Shown: in pieces, positions 1 through 8,483 of the stretch
Layout of the letters: every line of letters begins with the position of its first letter
Position numbering within the stretch: the stretch's first letter is position 1
From: Novosphingobium sp. RL4
GTDB lineage: Bacteria; Pseudomonadota; Alphaproteobacteria; Sphingomonadales; Sphingomonadaceae
Length of the DNA stretch: 64,000 nucleotides
Reading direction: 5' to 3'
Assembly (NCBI RefSeq): GCF_035658495.1
Contig: NZ_CP141944.1
Span: 1,948,001 to 2,012,000 of the forward strand
Translations under genes and position numbers: made by a program
Notes under the pieces: generated by a model
Told to the model about the DNA's origin: nothing
What the model saw: the letters and a program-made list of their open reading frames with translations, nothing else
Databases searched by the model: none

Positions 1-567
1 GGCACCACCCACGCGCCACACTTCATCCACGCCAGCAAGGTGCGCGGCGGCAAGGACGAGCGCGTTGACTTCGCCCTTGGGCGTAGGCGTGACGACGACG
101 AGACGCTCCACGCCTGCGACCTTGGCGGGGATCGCGTTCATCAGCATCGAGGAGGGGTAGGCCGCGCGGCCGCCCGGCACGTAAAGCCCGGCGGCATCGA
201 CCGCGCGCCAGACCGCGCCGAGGCGGACGCCGGCTTCGTCGGTATAGTCGCGGTTTTCCGGCAGCTGGGCGGCGTGATAGGCGCGAATGCGGGTTGCGGC
301 GAGTTCGAGCGCCGCGCGCAGTTCCGGGGCGAGGGCTTCGAATGCGGCGCGGCAGGTTTCCGCATCGATCCGCCAGCCGCTCCGGTCGAGGTCGTGCCCG
401 TCGAAGCGCGCGGTATAGTCGGCCAGCGCCGCGTCACCGCGTTCGCGCACTTGCGCCAGGATTTCGGCCACGTCGCGGGCGACATCGACGGCGCTCTCCC
501 GGCGGTCGGAAACGACGCGCCGGAAGGCTTCCGCGAAGTCCGCGTCCTTGCTGGAAAGGCGCAGCAT
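1..567 (-). CDS. hisD: Histidinol dehydrogenase, N-terminal part (partial)
   Basis: This enzyme catalyses the last two steps of histidine synthesis, oxidising histidinol to histidine with NAD and zinc in the cytoplasm. The reading frame begins at the ATG at 567 and runs off the window start without a stop, giving 189 residues of a protein that is usually about 430. The visible end reads VDEVWRVGGA, which matches the conserved segment before the AQAIAALA stretch of HisD. The start codon overlaps the hisG stop by one base (TGATG), so the two genes are translationally coupled. The family call is firm. The remainder lies outside the window. Confidence 0.93.
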   Translation of the reverse strand, partial: MLRLSSKDADFAEAFRRVVSDRRESAVDVARDVAEILAQVRERGDAALADYTARFDGHDLDRSGWRIDAETCRAAFEALAPELRAALELAATRIRAYHAAQLPENRDYTDEAGVRLGAVWRAVDAAGLYVPGGRAAYPSSMLMNAIPAKVAGVERLVVVTPTPKGEVNALVLAAAHLAGVDEVWRVGGA

Positions 568-1223
568 CAGGCGGCGGCCTTCTGTTCGGCTACCAGCGCA
601 CGGAAGGCTTCGACGAGCGCGGCCACGCGGTCGTCGGTCTTGAGCGCGGCACGGTTGACGATCAGGCGCGCGGAAATGTCGAGGATGCGGCTGGTTTCGA
701 CAAGACCGTTTTCCTTCAGCGTGCGGCCGGTGGACACCAGGTCGACGATGCGGCTGGAGAGGCCGAGCGAAGGGGCGAGTTCCATCGCGCCGTTCAGCTT
801 CACGACTTCGGCCTGTACGCCCAGCTTCTCGTAATGGCGGCGGGTCAGGTTCGGATACTTGCTGGCGACGCGCAAGTGCGAAGGCAGCGCCCCGCCGACT
901 TCGCCTTCACGTTCGGCCACCGAGAGCCGGCAGTGCCCGATATCGAGGTCCACCGGGGCATAGAGGTCGGGGTAGGCGAACTCTTCCACCACGTCGGAGC
1001 CGACGATGCCGACTTGCGCCGCGCCATGCGCCACGAACGTCGCCACATCGAATGCGCGCACGCGGATCAGGCGCATCTCGCTGTTCTCGCACGCAAAAGA
1101 GAGCGCGCGGGACTTCTTGTCGTGGAATTCCGCCTCGGGCACCACGCCGGCACGCGCCATCAGAGGCAGCGCTTCGTCGAGGATTCGGCCCTTGGGCACG
1201 GCGAATGTCAGGCTTGTCGGCAT
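567..1223 (-). CDS. hisG: ATP phosphoribosyltransferase, short form
   Basis: This enzyme condenses ATP with PRPP in the first committed step of histidine biosynthesis. The 218-residue product starts [20 protein letters not shown], a typical HisG opening, and carries the conserved [12 protein letters not shown] segment near residue 65. At about 220 residues it is the short form, which lacks the C-terminal regulatory domain. In known systems the short form needs a separate HisZ subunit, and none is visible in this window. An upstream in-frame extension to 1400 exists, but its composition is not protein-like, so the ATG at 1223 is preferred. It is followed directly by hisD. Confidence 0.95.
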   Translation of the reverse strand: MPTSLTFAVPKGRILDEALPLMARAGVVPEAEFHDKKSRALSFACENSEMRLIRVRAFDVATFVAHGAAQVGIVGSDVVEEFAYPDLYAPVDLDIGHCRLSVAEREGEVGGALPSHLRVASKYPNLTRRHYEKLGVQAEVVKLNGAMELAPSLGLSSRIVDLVSTGRTLKENGLVETSRILDISARLIVNRAALKTDDRVAALVEAFRALVAEQKAAA

Positions 1224-1326
1224 GGTGCGCGCATTTAGGCTGCCATTGCGCAAAGGGCAACCGGGGATGACGGCGCTATGTTCGGCCTTCAGGTTGCCCC
1301 CCGGCGCAAGGCTGCAACGGCGCGCT

Positions 1327-1608
1327 CTATTCGCCGGGGGCGCTGGCCTTGATGGCGACGGCGTGGACCCGGTTTCCCGGAATGTCGCCGAGTGCCGCAT
1401 TGACGAGGCGCTGGCGCTGAAGGCGCGAAACGCCTGCGAAAGCGGGACTTTCGATTTCTATGGTGAAGTGCGATTCGCCGGTGCCGTCATCGCCGGTGTG
1501 ACCGGCGTGGCTGGCGGAATCGTTGACGACATCAAGGCGGGTGGGGGTGAAGGCGGCTTCGAGAAGCTGCCGCATTTCCTGTGCGATCGGTCCGGTCATG
1601 TCTTCCAT
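1327..1608 (-). CDS. BolA family protein
   Basis: A 93-residue BolA-fold protein. BolA proteins work with monothiol glutaredoxins in Fe-S cluster trafficking and some act as transcription factors. The sequence shows the BolA pattern [20 protein letters not shown], in which the conserved histidine and the FTIEI strand are recognisable, followed by [13 protein letters not shown] and a terminal HAVAIKA. A second ATG three codons in (1599) is an alternative start. It is divergent from the J-domain gene that starts 30 bases away. I recall this bolA/J-domain pairing from alphaproteobacteria, often close to cobS, but cobS here lies more than 5 kb away. Confidence 0.9.
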   Translation of the reverse strand: MEDMTGPIAQEMRQLLEAAFTPTRLDVVNDSASHAGHTGDDGTGESHFTIEIESPAFAGVSRLQRQRLVNAALGDIPGNRVHAVAIKASAPGE

Positions 1609-1638
1609 TTACGCGCTCGTTATCCCATCTGGAAGCCG

Positions 1639-2232
1639 GTGAGACATTCTAGATTTCATGGCAGAGTCGAATCCGGTGGACGCGCGTGCAACTGGCCGGG
1701 GTGTGAAGAGGCGGGCGAATTCCGTGCGCCGGGCGTGCGCTTGCCCGGTTTTGACGGGCCGGGCGACTATCGCTGGTTCTGTCTCGATCACGTTCGCGAA
1801 TTCAATTCGGGGTACGACTATTTCGACGGCATGAGCGCGGAGGAAATTTTCCGCGCGCAGTCGCCGCTGCATGGCTGGGAAGCGCAGAGCCGTGCGTTCC
1901 GGCCGGATGCCGGCGTGGACGGTACGCCGCGCTGGGCCGACTTTGCCGATCCGCTGGAAGCGATCAGCGGCCGCGCCAAGGCGCACATGCGGCAGCGCCA
2001 GTCCGAGATGAAGCCCGAGAACGCCCGCTTCAACCCGGAAGAGCGACGCGCGCTCGGCGTGCTGGGGCTCGATGGCGATATCGACAGCAAGACGCTGCGG
2101 CTGCGCTACACGCGGCTGCTGCGCCAGTATCACCCCGATCACAACGGCGGAGACCATAGCCGTGCCGCGCGTTTGCAGGGGGTGGTGGAGGCTTATCAGC
2201 TCCTGCGTAAATCGGCGGCGTTGGAGGGGTAG
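1639..2232 (+). CDS. J-domain (DnaJ-like) protein with N-terminal Cys motif
   Basis: About 197 residues from a GTG at 1639; the start rests on a GGAAG stretch just upstream and on a family-like opening (VRHSRFHGRV). The J-domain is at the C-terminus, with the HPD tripeptide in RQYHPDHNGGDHS near residues 165-167; J-domains stimulate the ATPase of Hsp70. The N-terminal half carries C17-x4-C22 and C48-x2-H51, which could form a small zinc site; that part is inference. It is not a full DnaJ, having no G/F region and no CxxCxGxG repeats. It is divergent from bolA. The client is unknown. Confidence 0.82.
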   Translation: MRHSRFHGRVESGGRACNWPGCEEAGEFRAPGVRLPGFDGPGDYRWFCLDHVREFNSGYDYFDGMSAEEIFRAQSPLHGWEAQSRAFRPDAGVDGTPRWADFADPLEAISGRAKAHMRQRQSEMKPENARFNPEERRALGVLGLDGDIDSKTLRLRYTRLLRQYHPDHNGGDHSRAARLQGVVEAYQLLRKSAALEG

Positions 2233-2276
2233 GCCTACTGGCGGAGCGGGGTGACGGTTCCGCCACCCGCTTCGGT

Positions 2277-2735
2277 TCAGGCCTTTTCCCTTTCGCAGAT
2301 TTTGGCGAGTTGTTCGGCGCAGGCGGACCAGCCGTCCGTGAAGCCCATGTCCTCGTGCATCTTGCGGTCTTCCTCGCGCCAGTGCCGTGCGCGGGCGGTA
2401 TAGCGCGTGCCGCTGCCTTCCGGTTCCAGTTCCCAGATACCGATCATGAACGGCCCGGATGGCTGGAAGTCTCCCGTGACGGCATCGGTGGTAACGAAGC
2501 GGCGGCCTTCCTCGTATGCGAGGTATATCCCGTCCTGCGGTGCGGTTTCCCCGTCAGGCCCGTACATCGTCATCCGGCAGATTCCGCCGGGGCGGCGGTC
2601 CTGCTCCTCGACTTCGACCCGCCAGGGACGGGGGCACCACCATTCCTCCTGCCGGTTGGCCATGACGTCCCATACCTGCGTGATGGGAGCATCGATGTAG
2701 CGGGTGATCGACAGTTCGTTACCAGTCTCGCTCAC
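2277..2735 (-). CDS. SRPBCC (AHSA1-like) domain protein
   Basis: A 152-residue START/SRPBCC-fold protein beginning with GTG at 2735, preceded by a good GAGGAGAA ribosome site. The pattern ITRYIDAPITQVWDVMAN at the N-terminus and GTRYTARARHW with a final long helix (DGWSACAEQLAKI) match the activator-of-Hsp90-ATPase-homologue family. Members bind hydrophobic ligands and occur beside HxlR or ArsR regulators. It is the last gene of a minus-strand run that starts at 6483 under a divergent HxlR gene, ten bases after the preceding GST gene. Function is not predictable beyond ligand binding or modification. Confidence 0.85.
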   Translation of the reverse strand: MSETGNELSITRYIDAPITQVWDVMANRQEEWWCPRPWRVEVEEQDRRPGGICRMTMYGPDGETAPQDGIYLAYEEGRRFVTTDAVTGDFQPSGPFMIGIWELEPEGSGTRYTARARHWREEDRKMHEDMGFTDGWSACAEQLAKICEREKA

Positions 2736-2745
2736 GGGGTTCTCC

Positions 2746-3411
2746 TCAGTCTCTATCAGGTGCGCCGAGCGGGAAATAGGCGCGGAACGGCCGTGCCTCG
2801 TCGACGCAGCGGGCGACGGCGGGCAGCGAGAGCAGATGCGCGCGCCAGGCACGAAGGCGCGGCCTGTCCTCGGGTATCGGGTGGACCCAATCCGCATAGA
2901 ACAGGGCGGGCGCCGCGGCGCATTCGATCAGGGTGACATGCTCCATCGGCGGATAGAACTGGAGCCAGCCTTCCAGCCAGGCATAGACCCGGTCCAGTTG
3001 CGCGCGGGCTTCGGCGCAGCGGGTCAGGTCGGGATTCTCCGGATCGCGGATATACTCGTTCACCACGATCTGCATGACGTTCATCACGTAGTTGTCGAAG
3101 ACCCGGTCCAGCATGCGGATCGCCGTTGCCGCGTCCGGATCTTCGGGCAGGAGCGTGCCCGGGGCAGCATGGTGCCGATCAATATATTCGATGATCGTGG
3201 TGGCTTCGAACAGCAGGTTCTCGCCATCGCGCAGCACCGGGAACTTGCCCAGCGGTCCTGCCATCTGCACGACTTCGGCATGTTCCGGGTGCTCGGCATC
3301 GACCACTTGCAGAACGAAGGGCACGTCATGGGCGTAAAGCGCGATCAGCGCCTTCCACGTGTAGGACGAAAAGGGATGGCCGAAGAGTTCGAGAACAGGC
3401 TCAGGCGTCAT
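2746..3411 (-). CDS. Glutathione S-transferase family protein (1 of 3)
   Basis: A 221-residue protein with an N-terminal thioredoxin-like domain (LELFGHPFSSYTWKALIALY) including the cis-proline of the glutathione site (GKFPVLRDG) and the E-[AS]-x-x-I motif (LLFEATTIIEYI), then an all-alpha domain. GSTs conjugate glutathione to electrophiles or act as lyases or isomerases. The putative catalytic Ser/Tyr region is FSSYTW. ATG at 3411 overlaps the stop of the upstream VOC gene as ATGA and has GGAAG seven bases upstream. It belongs to the 2277-6483 operon, whose other members are also detoxification-type proteins. Confidence 0.85.
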   Translation of the reverse strand: MTPEPVLELFGHPFSSYTWKALIALYAHDVPFVLQVVDAEHPEHAEVVQMAGPLGKFPVLRDGENLLFEATTIIEYIDRHHAAPGTLLPEDPDAATAIRMLDRVFDNYVMNVMQIVVNEYIRDPENPDLTRCAEARAQLDRVYAWLEGWLQFYPPMEHVTLIECAAAPALFYADWVHPIPEDRPRLRAWRAHLLSLPAVARCVDEARPFRAYFPLGAPDRD

Positions 3412-3908
3412 GCGGTGCTTCCTGCAAGGGCGGCCTCGATCGCGGCGACATCGATCTTGCGCATCGTCATCATCGCTTCCATCGCCCGCTTGGCGGCCGC
3501 CCGGTCGGGATTGCCCAGCGCCCGTCCCAGCACCCGGGGTGTGATCTGCCAGGAAAGCCCCCACTTGTCCTTGCACCAGCCGCACATGCTTTCCGCGCCG
3601 CCGTTACCCACGATGGCGTTCCAGTAGCGGTCGGTCTCTTCCTGGTCCCCGGTTTCCACCTGGAACGAGAAAGCTTCGCTATGCTTGAACGCCGGGCCGC
3701 CGTTGAGGCCGATGCATTCTATGCCCATGACCGAGAATTCGACCGTGATGACGTCTCCCGCCTTGCCGTCGGGATAGTCCGCCGGGGAGCGAGTCAGGTC
3801 GGTGACCCGGGTGTCGGGAAAGATCGAGGCATAGAAGTTCGCGGCCTCTTCGGCATCGCCTTCGTACCAGAGGCAGACGCGGTTCTTCGCGCGATCCGTG
3901 GCGGTCAT
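3408..3908 (-). CDS. PhnB-like VOC family protein
   Basis: A 166-residue protein of the vicinal oxygen chelate fold, PhnB / '3-dmu-9_3-mt' type. It opens with CLWYEGDAEEAANFYASIF, contains the pair GIECIGLNGGP and HSEAFSFQV, and has a WGLSWQITP strand typical of the family, in which the W-x-x-x-x-D/K-G-x-S-W-Q pattern is conserved (here CKDKWGLSWQ). Biochemical activity of PhnB-type VOC proteins is poorly known. The start at 3908 has GGGGAG eight bases upstream and overlaps the GST stop as ATGA; its own stop overlaps the next GST start in the same way, indicating coupled translation. Confidence 0.85.
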   Translation of the reverse strand: MTATDRAKNRVCLWYEGDAEEAANFYASIFPDTRVTDLTRSPADYPDGKAGDVITVEFSVMGIECIGLNGGPAFKHSEAFSFQVETGDQEETDRYWNAIVGNGGAESMCGWCKDKWGLSWQITPRVLGRALGNPDRAAAKRAMEAMMTMRKIDVAAIEAALAGSTA

Positions 3909-4531
3909 TTCTTCATCTCCCCGATCAGCGTGTTGTCCACCGCTTTGGCTGCCTTGTAGGCCTCGCGTGCCTGGAAACGCTCGGCATAGGCGACGAAGGC
4001 GCGGCGCGGCGGCATCGTGCCGAAAGTCAGCCCCCAGTCCACCGCGCTGCCGACGTAGACGTCGGCCATGGTGAAGCGGGAGCCGCACACATAGTCTGCC
4101 TGGTCGAAATGGCTTTCGAGGGCATTCATCGTCCGCTCGAAGTTGCCCCAGCCGACCATCGGCTCCTGTTCGGGCGTCGGCTCGCACTTGAGGTGGCGCG
4201 AGGTGATCGCCTGTTCGACCGGGCCGGACGCGAAGAACGTCCAGCGATAGTAGTCCGCCATTTCCCCGTCATTGGGCAGCAGTCCGGCTTCGGGATGCAT
4301 CTCGGCGAGGTAGAGGCAGATCGCGGCGGCTTCGGTCACGACACGGTCGCCGCCATCGGCGTGGTGGACGATCGTGGGCACCTTGCCCATCGGATTGACC
4401 GCGAGGAAACTGGCCGGCTTGTCTTTCCAGTCGATCAGGACCTGCCGGTAATCGGCGCCCGCCTCATGAAGTGCCCAGCGGGCGATCTGCCCACGCGACA
4501 TCGGGTTGGTATAGAAGGTATAATCGGCCAT
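3905..4531 (-). CDS. Glutathione S-transferase family protein (2 of 3)
   Basis: A 208-residue GST with N-terminal YTFYTNPMSRGQIARWALHE, the cis-proline segment GKVPTIVHH and the TEAAAICLYLA helix, then the helical domain ending DNTLIGEMKK. The Ser in NPMSRG is the likely glutathione-activating residue by family position. ATG at 4531 is preceded by GGAGAAGG. It is the second of three different GST genes in the same operon; the three are clearly divergent from each other rather than recent copies. An 85-base gap separates it from the upstream VOC gene, the largest gap within the run. Confidence 0.87.
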   Translation of the reverse strand: MADYTFYTNPMSRGQIARWALHEAGADYRQVLIDWKDKPASFLAVNPMGKVPTIVHHADGGDRVVTEAAAICLYLAEMHPEAGLLPNDGEMADYYRWTFFASGPVEQAITSRHLKCEPTPEQEPMVGWGNFERTMNALESHFDQADYVCGSRFTMADVYVGSAVDWGLTFGTMPPRRAFVAYAERFQAREAYKAAKAVDNTLIGEMKK

Positions 4532-4616
4532 AGTCCTTCTCCGTCGCGTGGTGCGAGGTTGGAACAATTGCGGAACACGGGGCTGTCGTCAATGGCCTTG
4601 AAGTTCCGGTCGTGCC

Positions 4617-5417
4617 TTAGTCACCTTTAGGGCCGACGAGGCCGAAGCCTGCGCCTTGCGGATCGATCGCGACGACGATCCACTCGCCGCCGGGCACCTC
4701 GTGCGGGCCCATCAGCACGGTGCCGCCGTTCGCCTCGATCGCCGCTTTCGCCGCCTCGATCGAAGGGACGCCGAAGTAGAACAGCCAGACCGAGGGCTGG
4801 CTTTCCTCCTGGCGCTGCATGATCGCGCCGAGCGTTTGCCCGTGGTGGCCGATGAAGCAGTAGTCTCCCATCTCGCCCATCGACATCTTCTCGTCGAAGG
4901 TGAATCCGAAGTGCCTGCCGTAGAACGCCATGGAGGCGGCCTGGTCGGGGCTGGCCAGTTCGTTCCACCGAACCCGCTGGTTTTCGGTGACGGAGAACAC
5001 GTCGCTCGCTGCATCGGGCTGATCGGCGGGCGGGACAGGGTTCATAAGGTAGATCGGCACGCCCTGCGGGTCGGCAACCATGGCGATGCGGCCCACGGGC
5101 AGGTCGGTGGCGGGCATCTGGATCTTGCCGCCTTCCGAGGCGATCGTCTCCACCGCCGCGTCGACATCCTCGACATGGAAGTAGGGCAGCCAGATCGGCC
5201 GTGCTCCGCCTTCGGCCATATCCTCGGTGATCTGCATGGCGCCGCCGGCCATGCCGCCATCGTCCCGCACGATCATGCGATAGTCCAGGCCGCCCGCTTC
5301 CGGGCTGGCGTGATCGCCGATGGTCCAGCCCACGACCGCGCGGTAGAAGGCCGCAGCCCCGTCGAGGTCGCTGGTGAGCAGTTCGTACCAGATGAAGCTT
5401 CCGACTGGATTGGCCAT
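4617..5417 (-). CDS. Two-domain VOC family protein
   Basis: A 266-residue protein with two glyoxalase/bleomycin-resistance type modules in tandem: the first opens GSFIWYELLTSDLDGAAAFY, the second VRWNELASPDQAASMAFYGR. This arrangement matches the bacterial 'hydroxylase' or CFP-30 like VOC group. The ends of the repeats read VADPQGVPIYLM and AIDPQGAGFGLV, where the conserved D-P-x-G element occurs in both. ATG at 5417 is chosen because GGGAG sits seven bases before it; ATG at 5423 would overlap the previous stop but has almost no spacing to that site. Substrate unknown. Confidence 0.85.
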   Translation of the reverse strand: MANPVGSFIWYELLTSDLDGAAAFYRAVVGWTIGDHASPEAGGLDYRMIVRDDGGMAGGAMQITEDMAEGGARPIWLPYFHVEDVDAAVETIASEGGKIQMPATDLPVGRIAMVADPQGVPIYLMNPVPPADQPDAASDVFSVTENQRVRWNELASPDQAASMAFYGRHFGFTFDEKMSMGEMGDYCFIGHHGQTLGAIMQRQEESQPSVWLFYFGVPSIEAAKAAIEANGGTVLMGPHEVPGGEWIVVAIDPQGAGFGLVGPKGD

Positions 5418-5419
5418 CG

Positions 5420-5806
5420 TCATTCTCCCGTTTCGGCCTGAGGCAGTTCGACGACGGAATCGAACCCGCCATATATCATTCGCGCGCCGTCGAAAGGCGG
5501 CGGGTTGGTGGCGGGGTCGAAGCGCGGATCGTTCTTCATAAGCTCCATCAGCAGGCCCATCTGCCGGTCCCGCGTGGCCTTGTCGGGCCACTCGATCCAA
5601 CTGAAGCAGACCGTTTCGTCCTCTCTGGCGTCCACCGCGCGGAAGAAGTCGGTCTGCTTGCCGTGCTGGAGATCGTCACCCCAGCATTCGACCACCCGCG
5701 TTGCCCCGTATTCGATGAAATAGTCATCGAATTCCCGTGCATGGGAGATGAACCGGTCCTTGTTGGCAAGGGGGACGGCAATCACGAAACCATCTATGTA
5801 AGGCAT
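5420..5806 (-). CDS. DUF1428 family protein (YbaA-like)
   Basis: A 128-residue cytoplasmic protein beginning MPYIDGFVIAVPLANKDRF with the typical W-G-D-D motif (ECWGDDLQHGKQTDF) and a C-terminal MIYGGFDSVVEL; these match DUF1428, an alpha/beta dimeric-barrel family of unknown function. It starts two bases after the stop of the upstream GST gene and runs into the VOC gene, so it is internal to the operon. The association with GST and VOC genes suggests a role with reactive small molecules, which is inference only. Confidence 0.88.
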   Translation of the reverse strand: MPYIDGFVIAVPLANKDRFISHAREFDDYFIEYGATRVVECWGDDLQHGKQTDFFRAVDAREDETVCFSWIEWPDKATRDRQMGLLMELMKNDPRFDPATNPPPFDGARMIYGGFDSVVELPQAETGE

Positions 5807-5808
5807 GG

Positions 5809-6483
5809 CTATTCTCCGGAAGTGGCGGGAGAGGCGTAGCTTTCGAGTTGTTCCGAGAGGGCCCGGCGGAACGCCGGACGGCTTTCTCCGCGCGCCTTGT
5901 AGGCGGCGAGCACGGGGAAGCTTTCGAGGATGTCCGTGTGGTCGAGAATGCGCAGCACCGTAACGAGGACGATGTCCGCGAGCGAGAAGGCGCCGGCCAG
6001 CCATTCCCGCTCTCCCAGCGCTTTCTCGGTGCTGGAGAGACGCGATTTCACGAGCTTCAGCGCGCTTGGACGGGCTTCTGCGGCCCATGCCTTTCCTGAC
6101 TGGAATATGTCGAGCATGCCGATCTGGGCGACGAACGGTTCAATGCTGTTGAGCCCCGCGAACAGCCAGGCGATCGCCTGCCAGCGCGTGGCCGGGTCTG
6201 CCGGAAGCAACCGCTCGTCCTGTTCGCCGAGGTAGAGCAGGATCGCGCCGCTTTCGAACAGGCGCTGCTCGCCGTCGTCGAAGGCGGGAACCTGGCCGAA
6301 GGGCTGCCATTCGCGGTAGCTGTCCGGGCGCGGGCTGAACACGTCGAGCAGGTCGATCCGGTAATCCCGCCCGATCTCCTCCAGCGCCCAGCGGATGCGC
6401 AAATCGCGGACCTGGCCCCGAACGGGCTGGGGAACGTCGGCATAGGCGGTAATGACGGTCGAGGCGGACTCGTTCCGGGGCAT
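5809..6483 (-). CDS. Glutathione S-transferase family protein (3 of 3), first gene of the operon
   Basis: A 224-residue GST with the domain-1 landmarks VRGQVRDLRIRWALEE, FGQVPAFDDGEQRLFESGAI and then a helical domain with the conserved SLADIVLVTVLRIL (N-capping box Ser-x-x-Asp). The start at 6483 follows GGAGAG and lies 133 bases from the divergent HxlR start. It is the promoter-proximal gene of the seven-gene run 6483-2277, so it would respond first to the HxlR regulator. The glutathione contact residue at the N-terminus is not the usual Ser or Tyr motif (YADVPQPVRG), so activity could be atypical. Confidence 0.85.
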   Translation of the reverse strand: MPRNESASTVITAYADVPQPVRGQVRDLRIRWALEEIGRDYRIDLLDVFSPRPDSYREWQPFGQVPAFDDGEQRLFESGAILLYLGEQDERLLPADPATRWQAIAWLFAGLNSIEPFVAQIGMLDIFQSGKAWAAEARPSALKLVKSRLSSTEKALGEREWLAGAFSLADIVLVTVLRILDHTDILESFPVLAAYKARGESRPAFRRALSEQLESYASPATSGE

Positions 6484-6548
6484 CGTCACTCTCCGATGTC
6501 GATGCGCCTGCTCGGCGCGATTCGTTATTGCCGGAGCCTGATCTTTCA

Positions 6549-6565
6549 GGTTACAAAAAGCAACC
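6549..6565. promoter_or_regulatory. Inverted repeat, candidate HxlR operator
   Basis: The sequence GGTTACAAAAAGCAACC has arms GGTTAC and GCAACC separated by AAAAA; five of six positions pair. It sits between the divergent hxlR-like gene and the GST operon. HxlR/DUF24-type regulators characterised elsewhere bind short GTTAC-type dyads upstream of their own and neighbouring genes, so this is the obvious operator candidate. The assignment is by position and form only. Confidence 0.5.
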
Positions 6566-6616
6566 ATGGAGTTAAAAAACGAAACCAAGGGGCGGGCGAA
6601 GCGTTCGGGAGGCAGG

Positions 6617-7345
6617 ATGAAAGCCCCGGACGATGGTTCGGAAGGGCAGGGCGCTCATGCCGGATCTCACGGGCGCTGGTACCGCGACGCCTGCGGGGCG
6701 GCCTTCGCGATGGAGCTTGTGGGAGAGCGCTGGACCCTGCCGATCGTGCGCGAAATGATGCTTGGTCCGCGCCGCTTCAACGGGCTGCGCGCCGCGCTGC
6801 CCGGCCTGAGCGCCAAGGTGCTGACCGAACGGCTGGGCAGCCTCGAAGCCTCGGGCATCGTGCGCCGTGCGGTGCTTCCGCCGCCTGCCTCCGTGCAGGT
6901 CTACGCCCTGACCCAATGGGGATTGGGGCTGGAGGCGGTCATGCAGGAACTTGGGCGCTGGGCGGTGCGCTCGCCATCGCACGATCCGTTCCTGCCGCTG
7001 ACGCCGGTGGCCTTCATGCTCTCCTTGCGCACGATGATCGTGCCCGAGCGGATCGGCGACCTCGAAATCGCCGTGGCTTTCGACGTCGGGGGGCAATGCT
7101 TCCTTGGCCGGCTGGAGCGGGGGCAACTGCACATCGTGCCCGCCGGTGAGGAAATCGGCGCGACGGATCTGCGCTTCTGTGCGGAAACCGCCACGGACTT
7201 CCTGCCGGTGTTCTATGGCAAGCGCACGGTGGAGGAGGCGGGCGGGCGGCTTTCGGTACTGGGGGACGCAGGCCTTGCCCGCAGGTTCATCGATCTTTTC
7301 TCCCTGCCCGCGAAGCTTGCGCCGGGGAACGTGGCGGGGGGCTGA
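6617..7345 (+). CDS. HxlR-type winged-helix transcriptional regulator
   Basis: A 242-residue regulator with the HxlR core [40 protein letters not shown] and [13 protein letters not shown] in its first half. It has an additional C-terminal domain (about residues 120-240) of mixed strands, seen in longer HxlR members, which might bind a ligand. ATG 6617 is preferred because GGGAGG lies just upstream; ATG 6566 has no ribosome site and would place the inverted repeat immediately before its start codon. It is divergent from the GST/VOC operon and is its likely regulator. The effector is unknown; only one cysteine lies in the DNA-binding half. Confidence 0.88.
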   Translation: MKAPDDGSEGQGAHAGSHGRWYRDACGAAFAMELVGERWTLPIVREMMLGPRRFNGLRAALPGLSAKVLTERLGSLEASGIVRRAVLPPPASVQVYALTQWGLGLEAVMQELGRWAVRSPSHDPFLPLTPVAFMLSLRTMIVPERIGDLEIAVAFDVGGQCFLGRLERGQLHIVPAGEEIGATDLRFCAETATDFLPVFYGKRTVEEAGGRLSVLGDAGLARRFIDLFSLPAKLAPGNVAGG

Positions 7346-7455
7346 CTTTCGCAGCCGGGCCCGTCGGCATGGCCGGCCGCCCGGCGGACCGCATTTCCCG
7401 ATATGGCTCAAAGCCTGTTGCGGTGCAGCGCTCGCTTGTCTACGCGAGTGCAACG

Positions 7456-8460
7456 ATGACTGAGACCGAGACCATGAAAGCCGAGAACCGCCCCGAGTCA
7501 CGAGACGCCACCGTGCTGGCTGCTCCCGACATCGAACTCGACGTGCGCGAGACCTTCGGAGTCGATATCGACTGGAAGGTACCTGCCTTCTCCGTCGCCG
7601 ACGAGCGCGTTCCCGACCTTGACGAGACTTACGTCTTCGACCCGGACACCACGCTCGCGATCCTTGCGGGCTTTGCCTACAACCGCCGCGTCATGGTGCA
7701 GGGCTACCATGGTACCGGCAAGTCGACGCACATCGAACAGGTGGCCGCGCGTCTCAAGTGGCCATGCATCCGCATCAACCTCGATGCGCATATCAGCCGT
7801 ATCGACCTGATCGGCCGCGATGCCATCGTGCTGCGCGACGGTCTCCAGGTCACCGAATTCCGCGAAGGCCTGCTGCCCTGGGCGCTCCAGCACCCGGTGG
7901 CGCTGGTGTTCGACGAATACGACGCCGGCCGCCCGGACGTGATGTTCGTGATCCAGCGCATCCTGGAAACCGAAGGCAAGCTGACCCTGCTTGACCAGAA
8001 CCGCGTGATCCGCCCGGACAGGAATTTCCGCCTCTTCGCCACCGCCAACACGGTCGGGCTGGGCGATACCTCCGGCCTCTATCACGGCACCCAGCAGATC
8101 AACCAGGGCCAGATGGACCGCTGGAACCTGGTGGTCGGGCTGAATTACCTGCCGGAACCGGTCGAGACCGACATCGTCACCAAGAAGGTGCCGCAGGTCG
8201 ATGCCAAGGTCGTCGCGAACATGGTCAAGGTTGCGGACTTCACGCGTCAGGGCTTCATGAACGGAGACATTTCCACGGTGATGAGCCCGCGCACGGTCAT
8301 CACCTGGGCACAGAATTCGGCAATCTTCAACGATGTGGGCTTCGCCTTCCGCCTCTCGTTCCTCAACAAGTGCGACGAGACCGAGCGCGTGATGGTGGCC
8401 GAATACTACCAGCGCGTGTTCGGCAACGACCTGCCCGAGAGCGTGGTCGGCAAGGCCTGA
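7456..8460 (+). CDS. cobS: Cobaltochelatase CobS-type AAA+ ATPase
   Basis: A 334-residue AAA+ protein with Walker [10 protein letters not shown] and Walker B region [14 protein letters not shown], followed by [11 protein letters not shown] (sensor 1). Length and the N-terminal [28 protein letters not shown] stretch (begins FGVDID) match CobS, which with CobT and CobN inserts cobalt into hydrogenobyrinate diamide. No cobT is present in the window, and the downstream neighbour truA is on the other strand. ATG 7456 is chosen by family length; ATG 7474 is possible. In organisms without CobN, such ATPases have been proposed to serve other metallochelatases. Confidence 0.88.
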   Translation: MTETETMKAENRPESRDATVLAAPDIELDVRETFGVDIDWKVPAFSVADERVPDLDETYVFDPDTTLAILAGFAYNRRVMVQGYHGTGKSTHIEQVAARLKWPCIRINLDAHISRIDLIGRDAIVLRDGLQVTEFREGLLPWALQHPVALVFDEYDAGRPDVMFVIQRILETEGKLTLLDQNRVIRPDRNFRLFATANTVGLGDTSGLYHGTQQINQGQMDRWNLVVGLNYLPEPVETDIVTKKVPQVDAKVVANMVKVADFTRQGFMNGDISTVMSPRTVITWAQNSAIFNDVGFAFRLSFLNKCDETERVMVAEYYQRVFGNDLPESVVGKA

Positions 8461-8483
8461 GACTTACCGTCATCACGAACAGG

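Noticed and set aside
4627..5472. 281-codon overlapping frame on the same strand as the two-domain VOC gene
   Set aside because: Arg/Gly-rich shadow; the VOC frame shows clear duplicated domains.
6566..6616. Upstream ATG for the HxlR gene
   Set aside because: No ribosome site, and its use would put the dyad directly before the start codon; ATG 6617 has GGGAGG.
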